The position numbers and the translations under genes were made by a program. From assembly GCA_002104945.1 (NCBI GenBank), contig MCFH01000046.1, positions 186,001-250,000 on the forward strand: 64,000 nucleotides of DNA, read 5' to 3'. The notes under the pieces were generated by a model. That model did no database searches, was not told the DNA's origin, and saw only the letters and a list, made by a program, of their open reading frames with translations. Shown here piece by piece: positions 40,187-53,469 of this stretch. Within the stretch, counting starts at the first letter, position 1, and each line of letters starts with the position of its first letter. Source of the stretch: Piromyces finnis. Taxonomy: Eukaryota; Neocallimastigomycota; Neocallimastigomycetes; Neocallimastigales; Neocallimastigaceae.

Positions 40187-41020
40187 TTAATCCCGTAACC
40201 TATAGACTAAATGAATAGTCGATTCATCTTCGATATTGTAATCAGAAACAGTACGTTCATCATCTAATTGTTTACCTTTAAAAATTAAACTTTGCTCATC
40301 TATCGGAATACCTTCTATAACTTGAATCTTTGTTTTAACTTTTTTTATAGTATCAAAAAGATAAATATTTTTAATGGTAAAAATTTTATCTAAAGTTTGA
40401 ATATTAATATTTATAAGTGTATCTTCTTCATTATTTTCATTATTTAGACGACTATTTATGAGTTTTTTCAATGTTCGAATTTCATTTTCATTATTAATAC
40501 TCTTTTCTTTTATATTTTCAATTTCTTTTTTAAGATTCTCATTTTCTTTTTTCATCTCCTCCATTCTATTATTTTCATTATTTCTTTCTGTTGTATTATT
40601 ATTTAGATGACTATTTATGAGTTCTTTCAATGTTCGAATTTCATTTTCATTATTAGTACTCTTTTCTTTTATATTTTCAATTTCTTTTTTAAGATTCTCA
40701 TTTTCTTTTTTCATCTCCTCCATTCTATTATTTTCATTATTTCTTTCTGTTGTATTATTATTTAGATGACTATTTATGAGTTCTTTCAATGTTCGAATTT
40801 CATTTTCATTATTAGTACTCTTTTCTTTTATATTTTCAATTTCTTTTTTTATATTTTTGTTTTTTTCATTATTTTTATTAATGCTTTTGTCATTTAAGAG
40901 CTCTCTTAATTCTGTAATTTCATTCTTATAAATATGGATTTTTTGTTCTAATTCTTTAACATATCTAATATCATCTAATTGTTTTCTTTTTTTATATTCT
41001 AAAATTTCTTCATAATCCAT
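40187..41020 (-). CDS. Coiled-coil protein with C-terminal ubiquitin-like domain lacking a GG tail
   Basis: Single-exon ORF of 277 residues starting [20 protein letters not shown]. Residues about 20-200 form a Glu/Lys/Asn-rich coiled coil. It contains a 53-residue unit ([20 protein letters not shown] onward, ending [12 protein letters not shown]) repeated twice nearly perfectly and a third time partially. Residues about 205-277 align along their length with ubiquitin: [52 protein letters not shown]. By that alignment Leu8, Ile44, Lys48 and Val70 are kept and Lys63 is Asp. The chain stops at Asp where ubiquitin has Gly75, so it cannot be conjugated in the usual way. It is probably a stable Ubl module, perhaps a proteasome or ubiquitin-receptor ligand on a coiled-coil scaffold. 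I know no named protein with this layout. It lies between a LINE and a relic of the same family. Confidence 0.85.
   Translation of the reverse strand: MDYEEILEYKKRKQLDDIRYVKELEQKIHIYKNEITELRELLNDKSINKNNEKNKNIKKEIENIKEKSTNNENEIRTLKELINSHLNNNTTERNNENNRMEEMKKENENLKKEIENIKEKSTNNENEIRTLKELINSHLNNNTTERNNENNRMEEMKKENENLKKEIENIKEKSINNENEIRTLKKLINSRLNNENNEEDTLININIQTLDKIFTIKNIYLFDTIKKVKTKIQVIEGIPIDEQSLIFKGKQLDDERTVSDYNIEDESTIHLVYRLRD
40380..40857 (-). repeat. 159-bp coding tandem repeat (about three units)
   Basis: The GTTCTTTCAATGTTCGAATT landmark recurs at 40462 (with one change), 40621 and 40780 on the plus strand, a 159-base period equal to 53 codons. The two units nearer the N-terminus are almost identical. 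The unit next to the ubiquitin-like domain has diverged. Confidence 0.9.
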
Positions 41021-41250
41021 TTTTTTGAATTACTTTTTTTTCTTTTCCCGTTAATTAATATTGTTGATAAAGAAAAGATAGAAAAAGAGATTTTTTTTTT
41101 TTTTAGAAAGAGTTCCCTTAAATGTGCTTTTTGAATAAGTTAATTTTATTGGTTGAAACGCTTCCTTTTCCTTATTAACATATAATTTTGGACAGTTAAA
41201 ATTTTATTATAAATTATAAATTCATGATTTTTTATTTTTTTTTATTTTTT

Positions 41251-41700
41251 TAATAATTCAAAGAAATAGAAAGAACTTTCCAAATTAAACCAGATACTTT
41301 TAAGATATCTCCGTTCTTTGACGGTTTTTACAGAACTTTTAACCTAAATCATACCTTATGGCCAATAATGCTTAATGTTCAAAATGTTAAAAGCAAAAAT
41401 TAAGAACATTAATGCTTAATAAACAGTAAGACAGATCAGTAAGGGCAACGAAGCCAGTGGGGGTAATCATAATATTGTTTTTTTGACAAAATTTAATCTT
41501 TGACTTTGAGTCCTATTATTATTAGAAGTTAAATATAATTATTACCAATTCTTAATTAAAATTAATAAAATATATTGTACTCATTTTTTTATTCATTTAA
41601 GATAAGTTAAATTTATTTTAATTTTTAATTTTTTGAAATCTTGAGTTTTAAAACTTTTAATTAATATAATAAAGGCTTCAAAAATATTTGCTACTGCTTT
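41251..41700 (+). mobile_element. Decayed, 5'-truncated relic of the same LINE family
   Basis: Matches the last part of the LINE ORF and its 3' untranslated region with many changes. Shared landmarks include GAAAGAACTTT, TTGACGGT, GGCCAATAATG against GGCCAGCAATG, AACAGTAAGACAG, GACAAAATTT, and near the end ATAAAGG..AAATATTTG against ATAAAGTTTAAAATATTTG. The reading frame is lost. The copy starts near the LINE position 39325 equivalent and ends without a long poly(A). Many differences are C-to-T or G-to-A. Confidence 0.85.
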
Positions 41701-41888
41701 TTCATAAAAAGGATTAAATTGTGAAGTTATTGAAACATTTTCAATCATACATTTTTATATATTAGTGAAGTTTACAAGTTCATGATTTAATTTTTTTTAT
41801 CCTTGTTTAGTAATCCATATATAGTCGGCTTAATAATGTTAAAAAATCTAGGAGTAACTAATCCACCCTTGTGATGTTACTATGTAAT

Positions 41889-41918
41889 AAAAAATGAATA
41901 ATTATTTATTCATTTTTT
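41889..41918. repeat. 13-bp perfect inverted repeat (hairpin)
   Basis: AAAAAATGAATAA and its reverse complement TTATTCATTTTTT are separated by four bases. The hairpin is followed by T-rich sequence. It could be a transcript-end hairpin or chance in AT-rich DNA. Confidence 0.4.
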
Positions 41919-42610
41919 CACTTAATTATTTTATTTTATTATTATTTTTTTAATTATAATATTAAATTAGATGTATATATGTTTTCAATTAGCTAAGTGA
42001 TTGTATTTATTATCTTGACTTTCTATCTCATTTAATTATTTATTCTTTTTTCATTTTTTCTTTTCTTTTTTTTTCTTTTTTTTTTTTTTTTTTTTTGGGG
42101 TGTGTGTGTGTGTGTGGTATATTTATTTTTTTAGTAAATTATTTTTAAAAATTTAATGTAATAGTTTTTCTTTTTTTATATTAAATTTTAAATTTTTCTA
42201 TATTTTCAATACAATCCATATATCTATATATTATTTATATTAATGAATATGTTTTTATTAGTGAAATTATCAAAAGGAAAAAATAAAAAATATTCATTTA
42301 GTAGGATTAATGAATTTTTTTTAATAATAGTTTTTGGTATTAATAAATATACAATTATCGTTGTTAACCTATCAACTTCAATATATCTTAGTTATATAAA
42401 TTCAATTTTCTATATTTTGCTATTTTATGAAGTGATTATAACTTTTTCCATAAAAGTTTAAATAATAATGATTTCTTAAATAAATGAAACTCATTTATCA
42501 GCCTATACATTCTTATAAGCGATTAAATAATATATTCTCTTGCAAGTATTTGTACTACTTAACAAGTAAAATTAAAGACAACTATAATTATATTATTAAA
42601 TATTTTGTCC

Positions 42611-42802
<192 letters not shown>

Positions 42803-43367
42803 TCCTTAATTTAAATTGCCAATATATATTCATTAATAGTTCAATGAACTACTTTTTAATAGATTTAATAAGGTAATTATTATATTATTATAATTAAGAG
42901 CACTGATATATCCCATATAGTATAATTTATATAGTTCATTGATTTGCTGTAATAAAATATACATATATCAATATGTAATAAATTAAATATATATAATTTT
43001 TGAATTAAATAATTAAAATTTAAAGTGTACTCTTCCTTTACTAAAAAAAAATATAATACTTAAAAATTTAATTTTTAATAAATTATAATATTTTATTTAA
43101 AGAAAGAAGAATAAATATATTATAATATTTAATTTTTTTTTATACTAAGAAATCTCAAATCCGTTTAAAGCTTTGATGTATAAGAATCAAATTTATATTA
43201 ATTTTTATAAATCATAATCAACTTTGACGAATTTTAATAATAGAAATCAAATATTCTGGAGTTTAAAGTAATATATATTTAAAATATATTTTTATTTATT
43301 ATTTTCTTATATTAAATTTCATTACAATTAATTATATATTATTTTAGCATTATGATTAGTATTATGA

Positions 43368-44345
43368 TCATGATCTTGCAGTTCCACATTCAGAACAGAA
43401 TTTATCTTTTTCTCCGAATTTGTTACCACATTCGGAACAGAATTTAGCAGTACCAGCTGGAGCTGGAGCTGGAGCTTTTGTTTTAGTTGGAGAAACTTTG
43501 GTAGGTGAAGCTTTTACTGGTGATGCTGTATCACTATTAGTAATTGGTTTTGGTTTAACAACTTTTGGTGCGACAGCTGTTGGCTTAGAAGCTGGAGCTG
43601 TAGCTTTTTTATCTTGTCCTCCTTGTGCTAATTTTTCTCTTCGTTTTTGAGCTTCACGAGCAAAATGTCCATCAGGTGTACAACTTCTTAAATGAATAGG
43701 TAAACGATCTGGGAGAAATTTTCTTTATTTATTGTCCCAGGAAAAAATCATGTATAATAATTGATTAATATTATTATATAATAATTTTTAGTAATATTAG
43801 AAAAAGTATGTAGAGAATATAATAATTTTTTATTTAGAGTTTATTAATATATGATTATTACCTTCCACAATTTGGACATGCTTCTCTACCTTGATCAAGA
43901 AATTGTTCTCTACATGCTTCATTATATTCATTGATTTCTTTTGCTGTCATCTTTTTACCACCAACAGGTGTTTCATTATCACCACCACCGATGACTGGTT
44001 TCTTTGGAATTGGTTTACCTGGATTCTCTAATTGAAATTTTTTAATACAATTTGGTTCATGAATTGAAAAACTTGCTGAAGAATAATTTCTACCACCTTA
44101 TTTATTTATTATTTTATAATAATATATGAAATAAATAATATCAATATTATTAAAATATTGAAATTATAATCCGAAAAATTTAGTTACAATGAGTTAATTT
44201 CCTAATTTTCTATTTTTTATGTTATTATTATTTTTTTCAATAATAGGAAATCTTTTTTAAACATATATTCCTTATATAACTTACATATATAACAAATAAC
44301 TAAATGTGGATGAGTTTTAGGTGCTTTTGCTGTACTGACACTCAT
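43368..44345 (-). CDS. C2HC zinc-finger protein of the ZNF474/ZC2HC1 type with C-terminal zinc ribbon
   Basis: Three exons; start ATG at 44345 (MSVSTAKAPKTHPHLVICYIC), stop TGA at 43368-43370. The first finger, split by an intron, is CYICGRNYSSASFSIHEPNC. The second, also split, is CPNCGRKFLPDRLPIHLRSC. Both have the C-X2-C...H...C pattern of the zf-C2HC (ZNF474/ZC2HC1) family. A Lys/Pro/Ala/Ser-Thr linker follows (KPKPITNSDTASPVKASPTK), then a compact four-Cys ribbon (FCSECGNKFGEKDKFCSECG). The exons are about 44345-44287, 44098-43863 and 43732-43368. The CYICGR..S.SI.IHEPQC form is typical of ZNF474-like proteins, which I recall as found mainly in organisms with motile cilia, so a flagellar role is likely but not shown. 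DNA binding is not implied. The C-terminal ribbon is not a usual ZNF474 feature as far as I recall. Confidence 0.75.
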
Positions 44346-46053
44346 TTTGAAATTTTGAATATGCACTAGATTATTTTATATTTTAATATTTAAAGTAAAA
44401 TAATAAAATTATAAAAACAAAAATATAAATAAAAAAATTTTTTTTTTTAGTATATTTTAAGTCTATAAAAAGAGATTTAGTTTTTTTATTTTTTATTATT
44501 ATTATTATTATTTTTTGAATAAATATGTGTGGTAATTATATGTAATTTAATTATATTTTATTAATATCATTTATAATAAAGGAAAAAATATCATAATTTA
44601 TATATAGTATATATTTTTTATAAAACAAAAACTTTAAATATATATGCTTTTCTTTTTTTTTTTTAAAAAAATGGGTAATTTATTGATATGGAATAATTAT
44701 GATTATTAATAAAATATAAAAAGATAAACATTAATGTATTATATATATTATATATAGTATATTAGTATCTTTTTGTATTAATTTTACATATAGTTTCAAC
44801 AAAGTATAAAAAAAATATTTTTATTAATGTATTATTATTATAATTAAAACTTTAAATTCCTTTCTATTAATTTAATTCTTATAATTGTGATTTTCATCAA
44901 GTTTAGGAAAATTATTATTTTTGTGTAACAATTAATCCAATCTACTTTTTTTTATTTTTTTTTATTTTATTATAAGAAAAATAATGTTTATATAGATAGA
45001 TAAAATAGGATTAATAGATCAATAAATTAATTTTATGAAAATAATACATGGAGAAAAAAAATAGAAATAATGGTATTATGATCTTTTTATTTAGCTAAAA
45101 AATTACTCAAAATTTCATATTTATATAAAATATAATGATATGATATATCTATGTATTTTAGTTTACATATTTTATTTAAAACAAATAATAATATATATAT
45201 ATATATAAAAGAGAATAGAAACTAAATATTCATATAAAACATATTATATTTTACCATTTATAAATAATAAAATTGTATTAAAACAATTTACCTTATTTAT
45301 AAAATGAAAGTAAAGATTTTTATTTTTATTATTTATCTTTTAAAGTAAATTAAAATTTAATAAAAATTTCTTAAGATCATTTAATATTTTTGTAATATCC
45401 AAAATTATATTAGTATGGCTCAATTTAATTTTATTTCATACCATAATATAATTTAATATTTGTTATTATTATAAATTTAAATTTTTACTATTCTATGTAT
45501 AATTATATAATTATATATATAGAAAATAAAGTCAAACAAAATAAAGTCAAACTGCTTTATATAATTATATTTCGATTTTATATATAAAAATTTATATGAT
45601 AATATTGTATTTTTTATAAGTATTCTAAATTTTATAAACTTTAAAATTTTTATTTATTAACTATATTATTTAATATATTATTAAAAATAGAGATAAATAA
45701 TAAATTATTAATATATTATTAATAATAAAATAATCTTTTTTTTAAATATTTCATTTTTTAAAAATTTATTGTAAATACATCTTTTATATGCTCTTTATAT
45801 ATTTGTATAATATTTCAAAAAGACTCTATTTTTTTTGATTAAAAAAGAAAGATAAAGCAATAATTAAATCCACAATATCAAAATAAATTCATAATATCAT
45901 TGTTGAAATAATTCAATATTAATTACACAGTATATAAAAATTCATATTCAATTTTAAAAATACTAAAAAATTAAGAAGACAGACCAATAAAAATAATATA
46001 AAATATTAAATATATTTATATATATCATTGTAGAAAAGAAATATTAGATAATA
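44346..46053. other. Divergent intergenic region
   Basis: About 1.7 kb of very AT-rich DNA between the C2HC gene (minus) and the NCKAP1 gene (plus). It should hold both promoters. No gene, RNA or distinctive motif recognised. Confidence 0.6.
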
Positions 46054-49000
46054 ATGGATAATAATAAAATCATATCAGATTTATGTAGATTTGGCGATTT
46101 ATTAATATCGTTAAATAAAAAGACTGATAGTATAAAAGAAGCTTTGTACAATGTATTAAAAATAGTTGGTGTTGATGATAGTAATGATGTTACTTCACCA
46201 GTATCATTAGAAGATTCAAATAATGAACTTTCTTCAGCTAAATTATTACTATTTTCTGATCCATCATTAAAAACATTTGTTAAAAATGTTTTGAAAAAGT
46301 TTCCAAATATTGGAGATATAAACAAAGTAAATATACAGCAATAATGAATAAGTATTTACTATTATAATATTATGTACCAATTATATACACTATTTATACA
46401 TATTATATAATTAATAATATAATAATAATAATACATATTATATATATTGAATTAAAAGCTTTCTGGATACGATAAATTTTCGGTTGCAAGAAATGATGTT
46501 TTAAATGAATTAAAACCAATTTATGATGTTTTAACAAAGACTTTTGAATTTCAAGAAATTGCTTTAGAATTATTATTGCAATATGATAACTTAGCAAATT
46601 TCAAAGTAAAGATTAATTTTATTATTAAACGATAAATTAAAACATATATTAAAACAAATAAATTTAAAATTGAATAATAATATAATATCTAATATTTTAC
46701 TTAATTTTAACAAATAATTTACTAAATAAATGATAATTAGACAAAAGTTAACTATGAATTAATGGAAAATTATTTGGAATTATTCGTTAATTTTATTTAT
46801 ATTCACATTTTACTTAAAAGAATTGGTAAAGAAAAGATTCCAATTATTATTTGTTGTGCAGATGCTTATCAATCTATCAATGGTATTGAAGAAAAATCAT
46901 ACAAAACGTAAATATTATATTATATATATATATATTGAAAATTCTTATTTCTATTAGTTCATATAATTAATGTTATTTATTATTAAAAACATTATTTATA
47001 ATAAAATATTTTAATAAAAATATCTAATGATATTTTTGTGGATGTTTCTATAGTAATATAGAATTTTTAAAGACATATCAAAAATTTTATAGTGTTATTT
47101 TAGAAAAAATTGAAAAGATTTCAGCAAAGATTGTTTTAGCTGTTATTGAAATGAAAGATGATATTATTCAACAAATTAATTTTTCCACTGAATTATTACA
47201 AAATAATGCTACTTTAAGTTTAACTCCAGAAATGAGTGGTATTACCACAGCTCAAAAAACAGATGAGGTATAAAAAATATAATTATTTTTAATTCATTTA
47301 TATTGTAAATTAATTCAGTATTATTTAAAAAAAATAAAAGTATTTATATATGATTAGATCAATCGAAAAAAAAATAGCATTTGTAGTTGTTACTGGTATT
47401 TTCTGTCCATATGAAGCCATAAAACAAAATATATTTGTTGATATTTTCAAAAGTGTTGTATCTTTTCAGCTTGTTTTAAAAATTACCAGAGATGAAGTAC
47501 GATATAAATATATATTAGTTTTTACAGCAAATTAGACTTTTTAGATATAATTCAAAAATACATAAATAAGAAAAACAAAATTTTAAGTATATAATTTACT
47601 AATTATTAAAATATTGTAATATAAAGGTATTTGTAATCTCTGATGAACTTGATAATATTGTTAAGGCTAACTCAAAAGCAGGAAAATTTAAAGCAGCTGT
47701 TAGGTAAATTCATTATAAATATCATTAAGTAAAGAAACTTTTTATATTCATTATTCAAAATACCATTATTTTTTTAATTACAATTTATGATTTATATTTA
47801 GTGATTCAATCAATAGTGCTTCTACTTTAGCACTTCCTTTCCACAAGGAAAGAAGAGATTATATAATGCATCAATTAAAACAAACTTTATGTGTATTTGA
47901 AAACCAAGAATATTTCGGAAATAAATTCCAAGTTAGAAGATATACAATTAATTAATTAAAATTATTTTATTATGGGTTAATAATAATTTCAATTAATAAT
48001 AATATTAAATGATTGAATTTTCTTATATATATAATTAGGTTATTCTTGCTACATTAGGTATTGCCAAATTTGAAATTTTTTGGTATTTCACTCATTATGA
48101 TAGATTATATATTGAAAACAAGAAACAGAATTCAAAACAACCTAAAAAAGTAGTTGATGTAAATATGATTGAGTTAATATCTTTGGTTCATGAATTATGT
48201 AGTGGTATTCTTCAAAATGATGAAAGTAAGCTAAAAATTTTTAATATATATTATATAACATTGTAATATTTGATTAATAAAACATTTATATATTATATAA
48301 TATCTTCTTAAAATAAATTTTAAGTTTTGGAAAAATTTTTCGTTCAATTTATTAAAGATGAAGTTAATTGTGAAGACATAAAAAATATTTATACATTATT
48401 ACAAACAGGAAATTATTTATCTGATAATATTATTAAACTTTTTGATGAAATTTTCGCTATTGCAAATGACATTACCACTGAAAATATTAAAAACATGAAT
48501 AAAGAGGGAAAATTAATTGTATGTATATTAACTATAAATATTGTTATTAAAAATAATATACAAATATAATGATATAAAAATTAATTAGAAATTGATATGT
48601 TTTTTATATATATTTAATTTTATTATATTTTTGTGATGCTTCATATTAATAGACATTACATATTGATTGGATTAGAATTCAATTAAGTAATATTTTACCA
48701 AAATCTTTGGTTGTTGAAAATATTGAAATAAATAAAATATATAATGTTATGGAGAAGCTTTCATATAGAATTAGGTATTTTAATTATTATATAATATTTT
48801 ATAATAAAAATTAATTAACATAGTATTTTTTTTTATTAAAATTTAAAAAACATCTACTATAAATATTTAATAATATATAGAATGATAATGAATATTAATG
48901 AATTCTTTGAAAAATTATGTGGATTAAAAGAAATTTTCTATTACAGAGATAATTTATTAAGCATTTTACAAGAATGTTTTGATGTAAAATATTATGAACA

Positions 49001-52000
49001 AGCCAAACATGTTAATATTTGTGGTATTCTTGCTGAAAAATTCACTTCAAATGTTTCACCATTGTGGCCAAATGAATTGAAATATTTATCTTCTCAAAGT
49101 ATTAAATATGCTGAAGAGGTTTATAGTACTATTAGTCAACAGGCAGCTATTATTTTACATAAAATTGCTCTTCAATATATTGAATATGAAAAACAAGTAT
49201 ATATATTTTATTTTATATAATATTCTTATTATTATATAATAAGTTTCATTTTTTATTTATAATTATGTTTGACTGAATTTATTGTTATATATTTATTAAA
49301 TATTATTAAATATAGGCTTTACCTGAAAGAATCATTACAAAATTAGAGGAAAATAAGAATAGAATAAATAATAAGAAACAAGTTCTTCAATTTGAAAAGA
49401 ATAATACTATTCAACAACAAGTAAAGCCAGGAATTGAAAGCTTAATGAAAAGTGAAAAACCATGTGAAGATGAGTAAATATAATATTTTATATATTAATA
49501 TTACATTAGAAATATTCATTATTTTCATTCTAAAATATTATTAAATGATAAAAAAATAGACTTGCTAATAATAGATGGTTATTACGTAACTTAGTTAGTT
49601 CATTGTCCTTTACAAGATCAGTTGTTTATAATATTTCTTTTAATCCATCTTCTTTCTTAACCGAAGCTTTAGCACAAACATTTAGAGAATATTTAGGCTA
49701 TGTCTCATTTAAATCTAATACTTATTGCCCACAAATGCAAAACAATAATTCAGAAGATAGTTCTTTATTAAATATAAAAAGGCCATCTGAATTATTATCA
49801 GATATTAAAACGTATATTAATTCTTTAAATATTATTGATGGTTGGGTTAATATTGGATGTACTGAATTAATGACTAAAGTTTTAGAAGAAGAACTGGATC
49901 CAGAAAGGCATGAATATATATACAATTCTTCATAGTTTATTCTAATATTATAATATAATAATTTTTTTTAAAATCTTTTATCAATATATTTAAATAAAAT
50001 TTACAGAGCAAAGAAATTCTTTGAAAATAATGTTGAAAAATTAATATCACCAAATAAAAAACAAGTTGGCTTAGATATGTTCAGACATGGTAATACTGAG
50101 AGAATTAATATTAATAACCAACCAATTTTAGTTACTTATTCATATTGGTAAATATAAAATATAAAATTATTAATTTAATATTAATATTAAGTTATAGTAA
50201 TACTTTTTTTTATATTTAAATTATGTATTGAATTAATTAAATTTTTATAGGTATTCTGAATTTGTTTCAACAAGATCATCCAGTGTTGCTATTTCTTTAA
50301 GTGATAAATCTCTATTTAACCGTCCACCACTTCGTCCTTCATCAAATTATTCTGCTTTCCCAGTAGAAGAGTATACTTCAATGAGAGAACTTATCGCTTT
50401 GTCAGAGTTAGTTGGTTCTGAAGGTATCAAATATATTAATGAAAAATTAATTAAGAATCTTATAATGCTTACTTCTTCAATTAAGGTTAGAATATATATA
50501 ATGGAAACATATTATATTTATATATATAAATTGAAAAGTTTATTAATTTATATATATTTTATATCATATTATTATTATTTTTAGAATATTATTGTGGAAA
50601 ATCAAGAAAATTTAAGAAAAATAAATGATTGTGCTGATGATGATACAAAGATGATAACCGCTATTAAGCAAATAAAATGTTAGTTTTTTAATATATTATT
50701 TATATTATTTACGATATTTAATAGATATTATATATTAATATATATATATATAAAGTATCATCTGATGTTTATGATAAAGTTATATCCTTTGGTTTCATTT
50801 ATGAATTTAGACTTAAGTTGAATGCTGCTTTAACAAAGGTAATAATTAATTTTAATTAAATATTAATATTCTTAATATTTATATTTAAAAAATTTATAAT
50901 TCATTTATAGGTTACACAAGATAATTCCTTCTTAATTTATGATAGTGTTAAAAACATTCACACTCATTACAAGATGAATATTTATGAATTCCCAGAATAT
51001 TTAGTAATTTTTTTAATTTAAAAAATAAAAGCATTTAATTACATAAAATGAAATGTTTAGTGAAAATTACTGATTCATTCTTTTATTTTTTCAATAATTT
51101 TATATTTCATTAATATTATATAGAATTTTGATAATTTGGCAAATGATTATGGAATGTTATTTAATGTTGATTGTGCTTTAAGGGAAGGATTAAAAGATCT
51201 ATGTAATTTAATTAGTGATGATGCCAAGATATGGACTTTACTTCCATCCTTCTTTACTACTCTTATTTATTATTTATGTTATCAAGATAATTTTGGATAC
51301 AATTCCTCTAATAATAGTAATATTTTATATAAATGAAATAATATAATAAATATTTTACTAATCAAAATTTAAAATGAATACTTAAAATAATAAGGTATCG
51401 AAAATAATGGCCAATGTATTGCAACAACATTTAATATTTTAAGTACAATTATCATTGCAAATATTTCGCAAATGAAAATAGAAACTATTACTTCATGCCA
51501 ACAACAATTCATTAATGTATGTGTGATTAATTTATAAAGTTTTTACACATTGAATAAGTTAAATGTGAACAATGCTAATATTAAAATATAAATCTAAATA
51601 TTAAAATATTAATTATTAAATTTTTGTATTTCAAATAAATAATTAGATGTCAGCTTTAATTCTTATGAGATTAAAATGTCTTAATCCAACTGATAAAGAA
51701 TATCCAAAAGAATTGGACTGTTCCTGGTATATATTAAACACAGTAAGTTATAATATAAAAACAATATTTTATATTCTATGTATTCATATTTATAATGGAA
51801 AAATATTAATTTTATTATTATGAAATAAAACAACAACACTGATATAGTTGATTAACAATTCTGAGTTTTTAAAGTCTTCAAAATCTTCGGTTAATTATGC
51901 AATCATACAACTTGTTAATTCAAAGATTACTAAGAACAGAATTGATTATTTACAGGAATTACAACAAAAAGCTTCGATTAATTCACCAATACAACAAGTT

Positions 52001-52021
52001 AATGATGAAATCATTGATTAA
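46054..52021 (+). CDS. NCKAP1: NCKAP1/Nap1/HEM subunit of the WAVE/SCAR complex
   Basis: Many short exons (about 16-20); start MDNNKIISDLCRFGDLLISL at 46054, stop after QQVNDEIID at 52021. Diagnostic segments in order, with the parallel in human NCKAP1: KVNYELMENYLELFVNFIYI (46,741; LTKNYLDLIITY), STLALPFHKERRDYIMHQLK (47,815; HRERRKFLRSALK), VILATLGIAKFEIFWYFTHY (48,038; ALSFARDEIIWLLRHAD), REYLGYVSF then RPSELLSDIKTYINSLNIID (49,690-49,840; REYLTSHLEI and [20 protein letters not shown]), and FPVEEYTSMRELIALSELVG then SEGIKYINEKLIKNLIM (50,360; [20 protein letters not shown]). In the heteropentameric WAVE complex NCKAP1 pairs with Sra1/CYFIP and keeps Arp2/3 activation under Rac control at the leading edge. 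The protein looks complete. Individual exon junctions are approximate, and one or two may be wrong. Confidence 0.88.
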
Positions 52022-53469
52022 ACAATATTTCATATTAAATTATATTTAACAGAATAATTTGAATTGTTCTTAACTATTTTAATATTATGTGGATTATAAA
52101 ATAATTATAATAATTATGAAAAATATTTGTATAATATATTATGTAAAATATATATAATTAATAAAAAATTAACTTAAATAGATAAAACTATAAATGTTAA
52201 TAATAAAACCTTTTTTTCAAACATATTAATAATGTGGTTTTAAAAGTATACATATATTATTAATAATCATTTAATATCTTTTTTTTTATTATTATTTCTT
52301 ATTTTATATTAAATAAAATTTATTACAGATAGATTAGTTATTTGCTATTTGTTAATAAATGTAAAATTTAAAGTGATATAAAAATTTGTGATATTAAGTT
52401 TTTTAGTTTTATAATGTTATTAATATAAAATCATAATAATATAAAACAACAATGTAAACGTATAATTCATATAGTTCTAGTCTTCAGTATAAATAGAAAA
52501 GAATAATTAAAATTAAAGAGAGATTCTTAGAATTTAATAGTTTAAAACAGCAAGATTAAATATTTTAGTATTTATTTAGAGAAAAAATAAATTGAAACGT
52601 GATTTATAAAGTTTTTAAAATTTATATTATTTAAAGTTTTTCTACATAAAAATAACCCTTATAGCCAGATTTAACATGTGATTAATATATAATCTCACAA
52701 AATCACATTTTTTATATTTAATTAAATTTTTTAGGAATGTGATAGATATAGAAAATGGAGCTTGGTCATTCATATTAAAAAAAAAAAACTACTAATAATT
52801 ATTAATATTAATGAAGTCATTTTTTTTTTTATTTCATTAAACCAAAAGTCACTACTATTTATTTATAAAATAAAAAATAGTATGTTATATTAACTTATTA
52901 AATAAAATATTATCTAAAATGAAAATATAGAGAAATAATAACAAACAAAATAAGATCCTCCATTAGTTTTTAAATTTAAGTGTAACAAGAAAAATTATAT
53001 AATTTATTTTTTAAAATCAATATGATAAATACTAATATTAAAAGTATAAATAATTAAATTAATTTAATAATAAATTTCATATACCAAAAATTTTATGTTT
53101 AAAATTAGGAATATTACCATTAATTTAATTTAATTAAATTGTTATTTTTTTTTTTTTTTTTTTGTTACAATTAAGCGATGAATTCAATTTTTATTTTTAA
53201 ATTCAAATATTACAAAAATTATAAAAATGAAAGAGTAATAGTATTAAAAATAAAATAAAATTATAATTAACAAAATATTAAGAAAGAAACAAAAAATAAA
53301 AGAAAAAAAATACTAAAATAATTATAATTATTATAATTGTCTTTAAATTTCTTTAAAAAATTGAATTTCAATTTAATAACATAAGAAATTATTAGTAAAA
53401 TAAAAAACATATATTATTTTTATTATTATCATAAAAAACATAATATTTATAATTTATAAAAAAAATATA
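52022..53469. other. Intergenic: NCKAP1 3' flank and transporter promoter
   Basis: About 1.45 kb of AT-rich DNA with poly-T and poly-A runs. No gene or RNA recognised. Confidence 0.6.
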
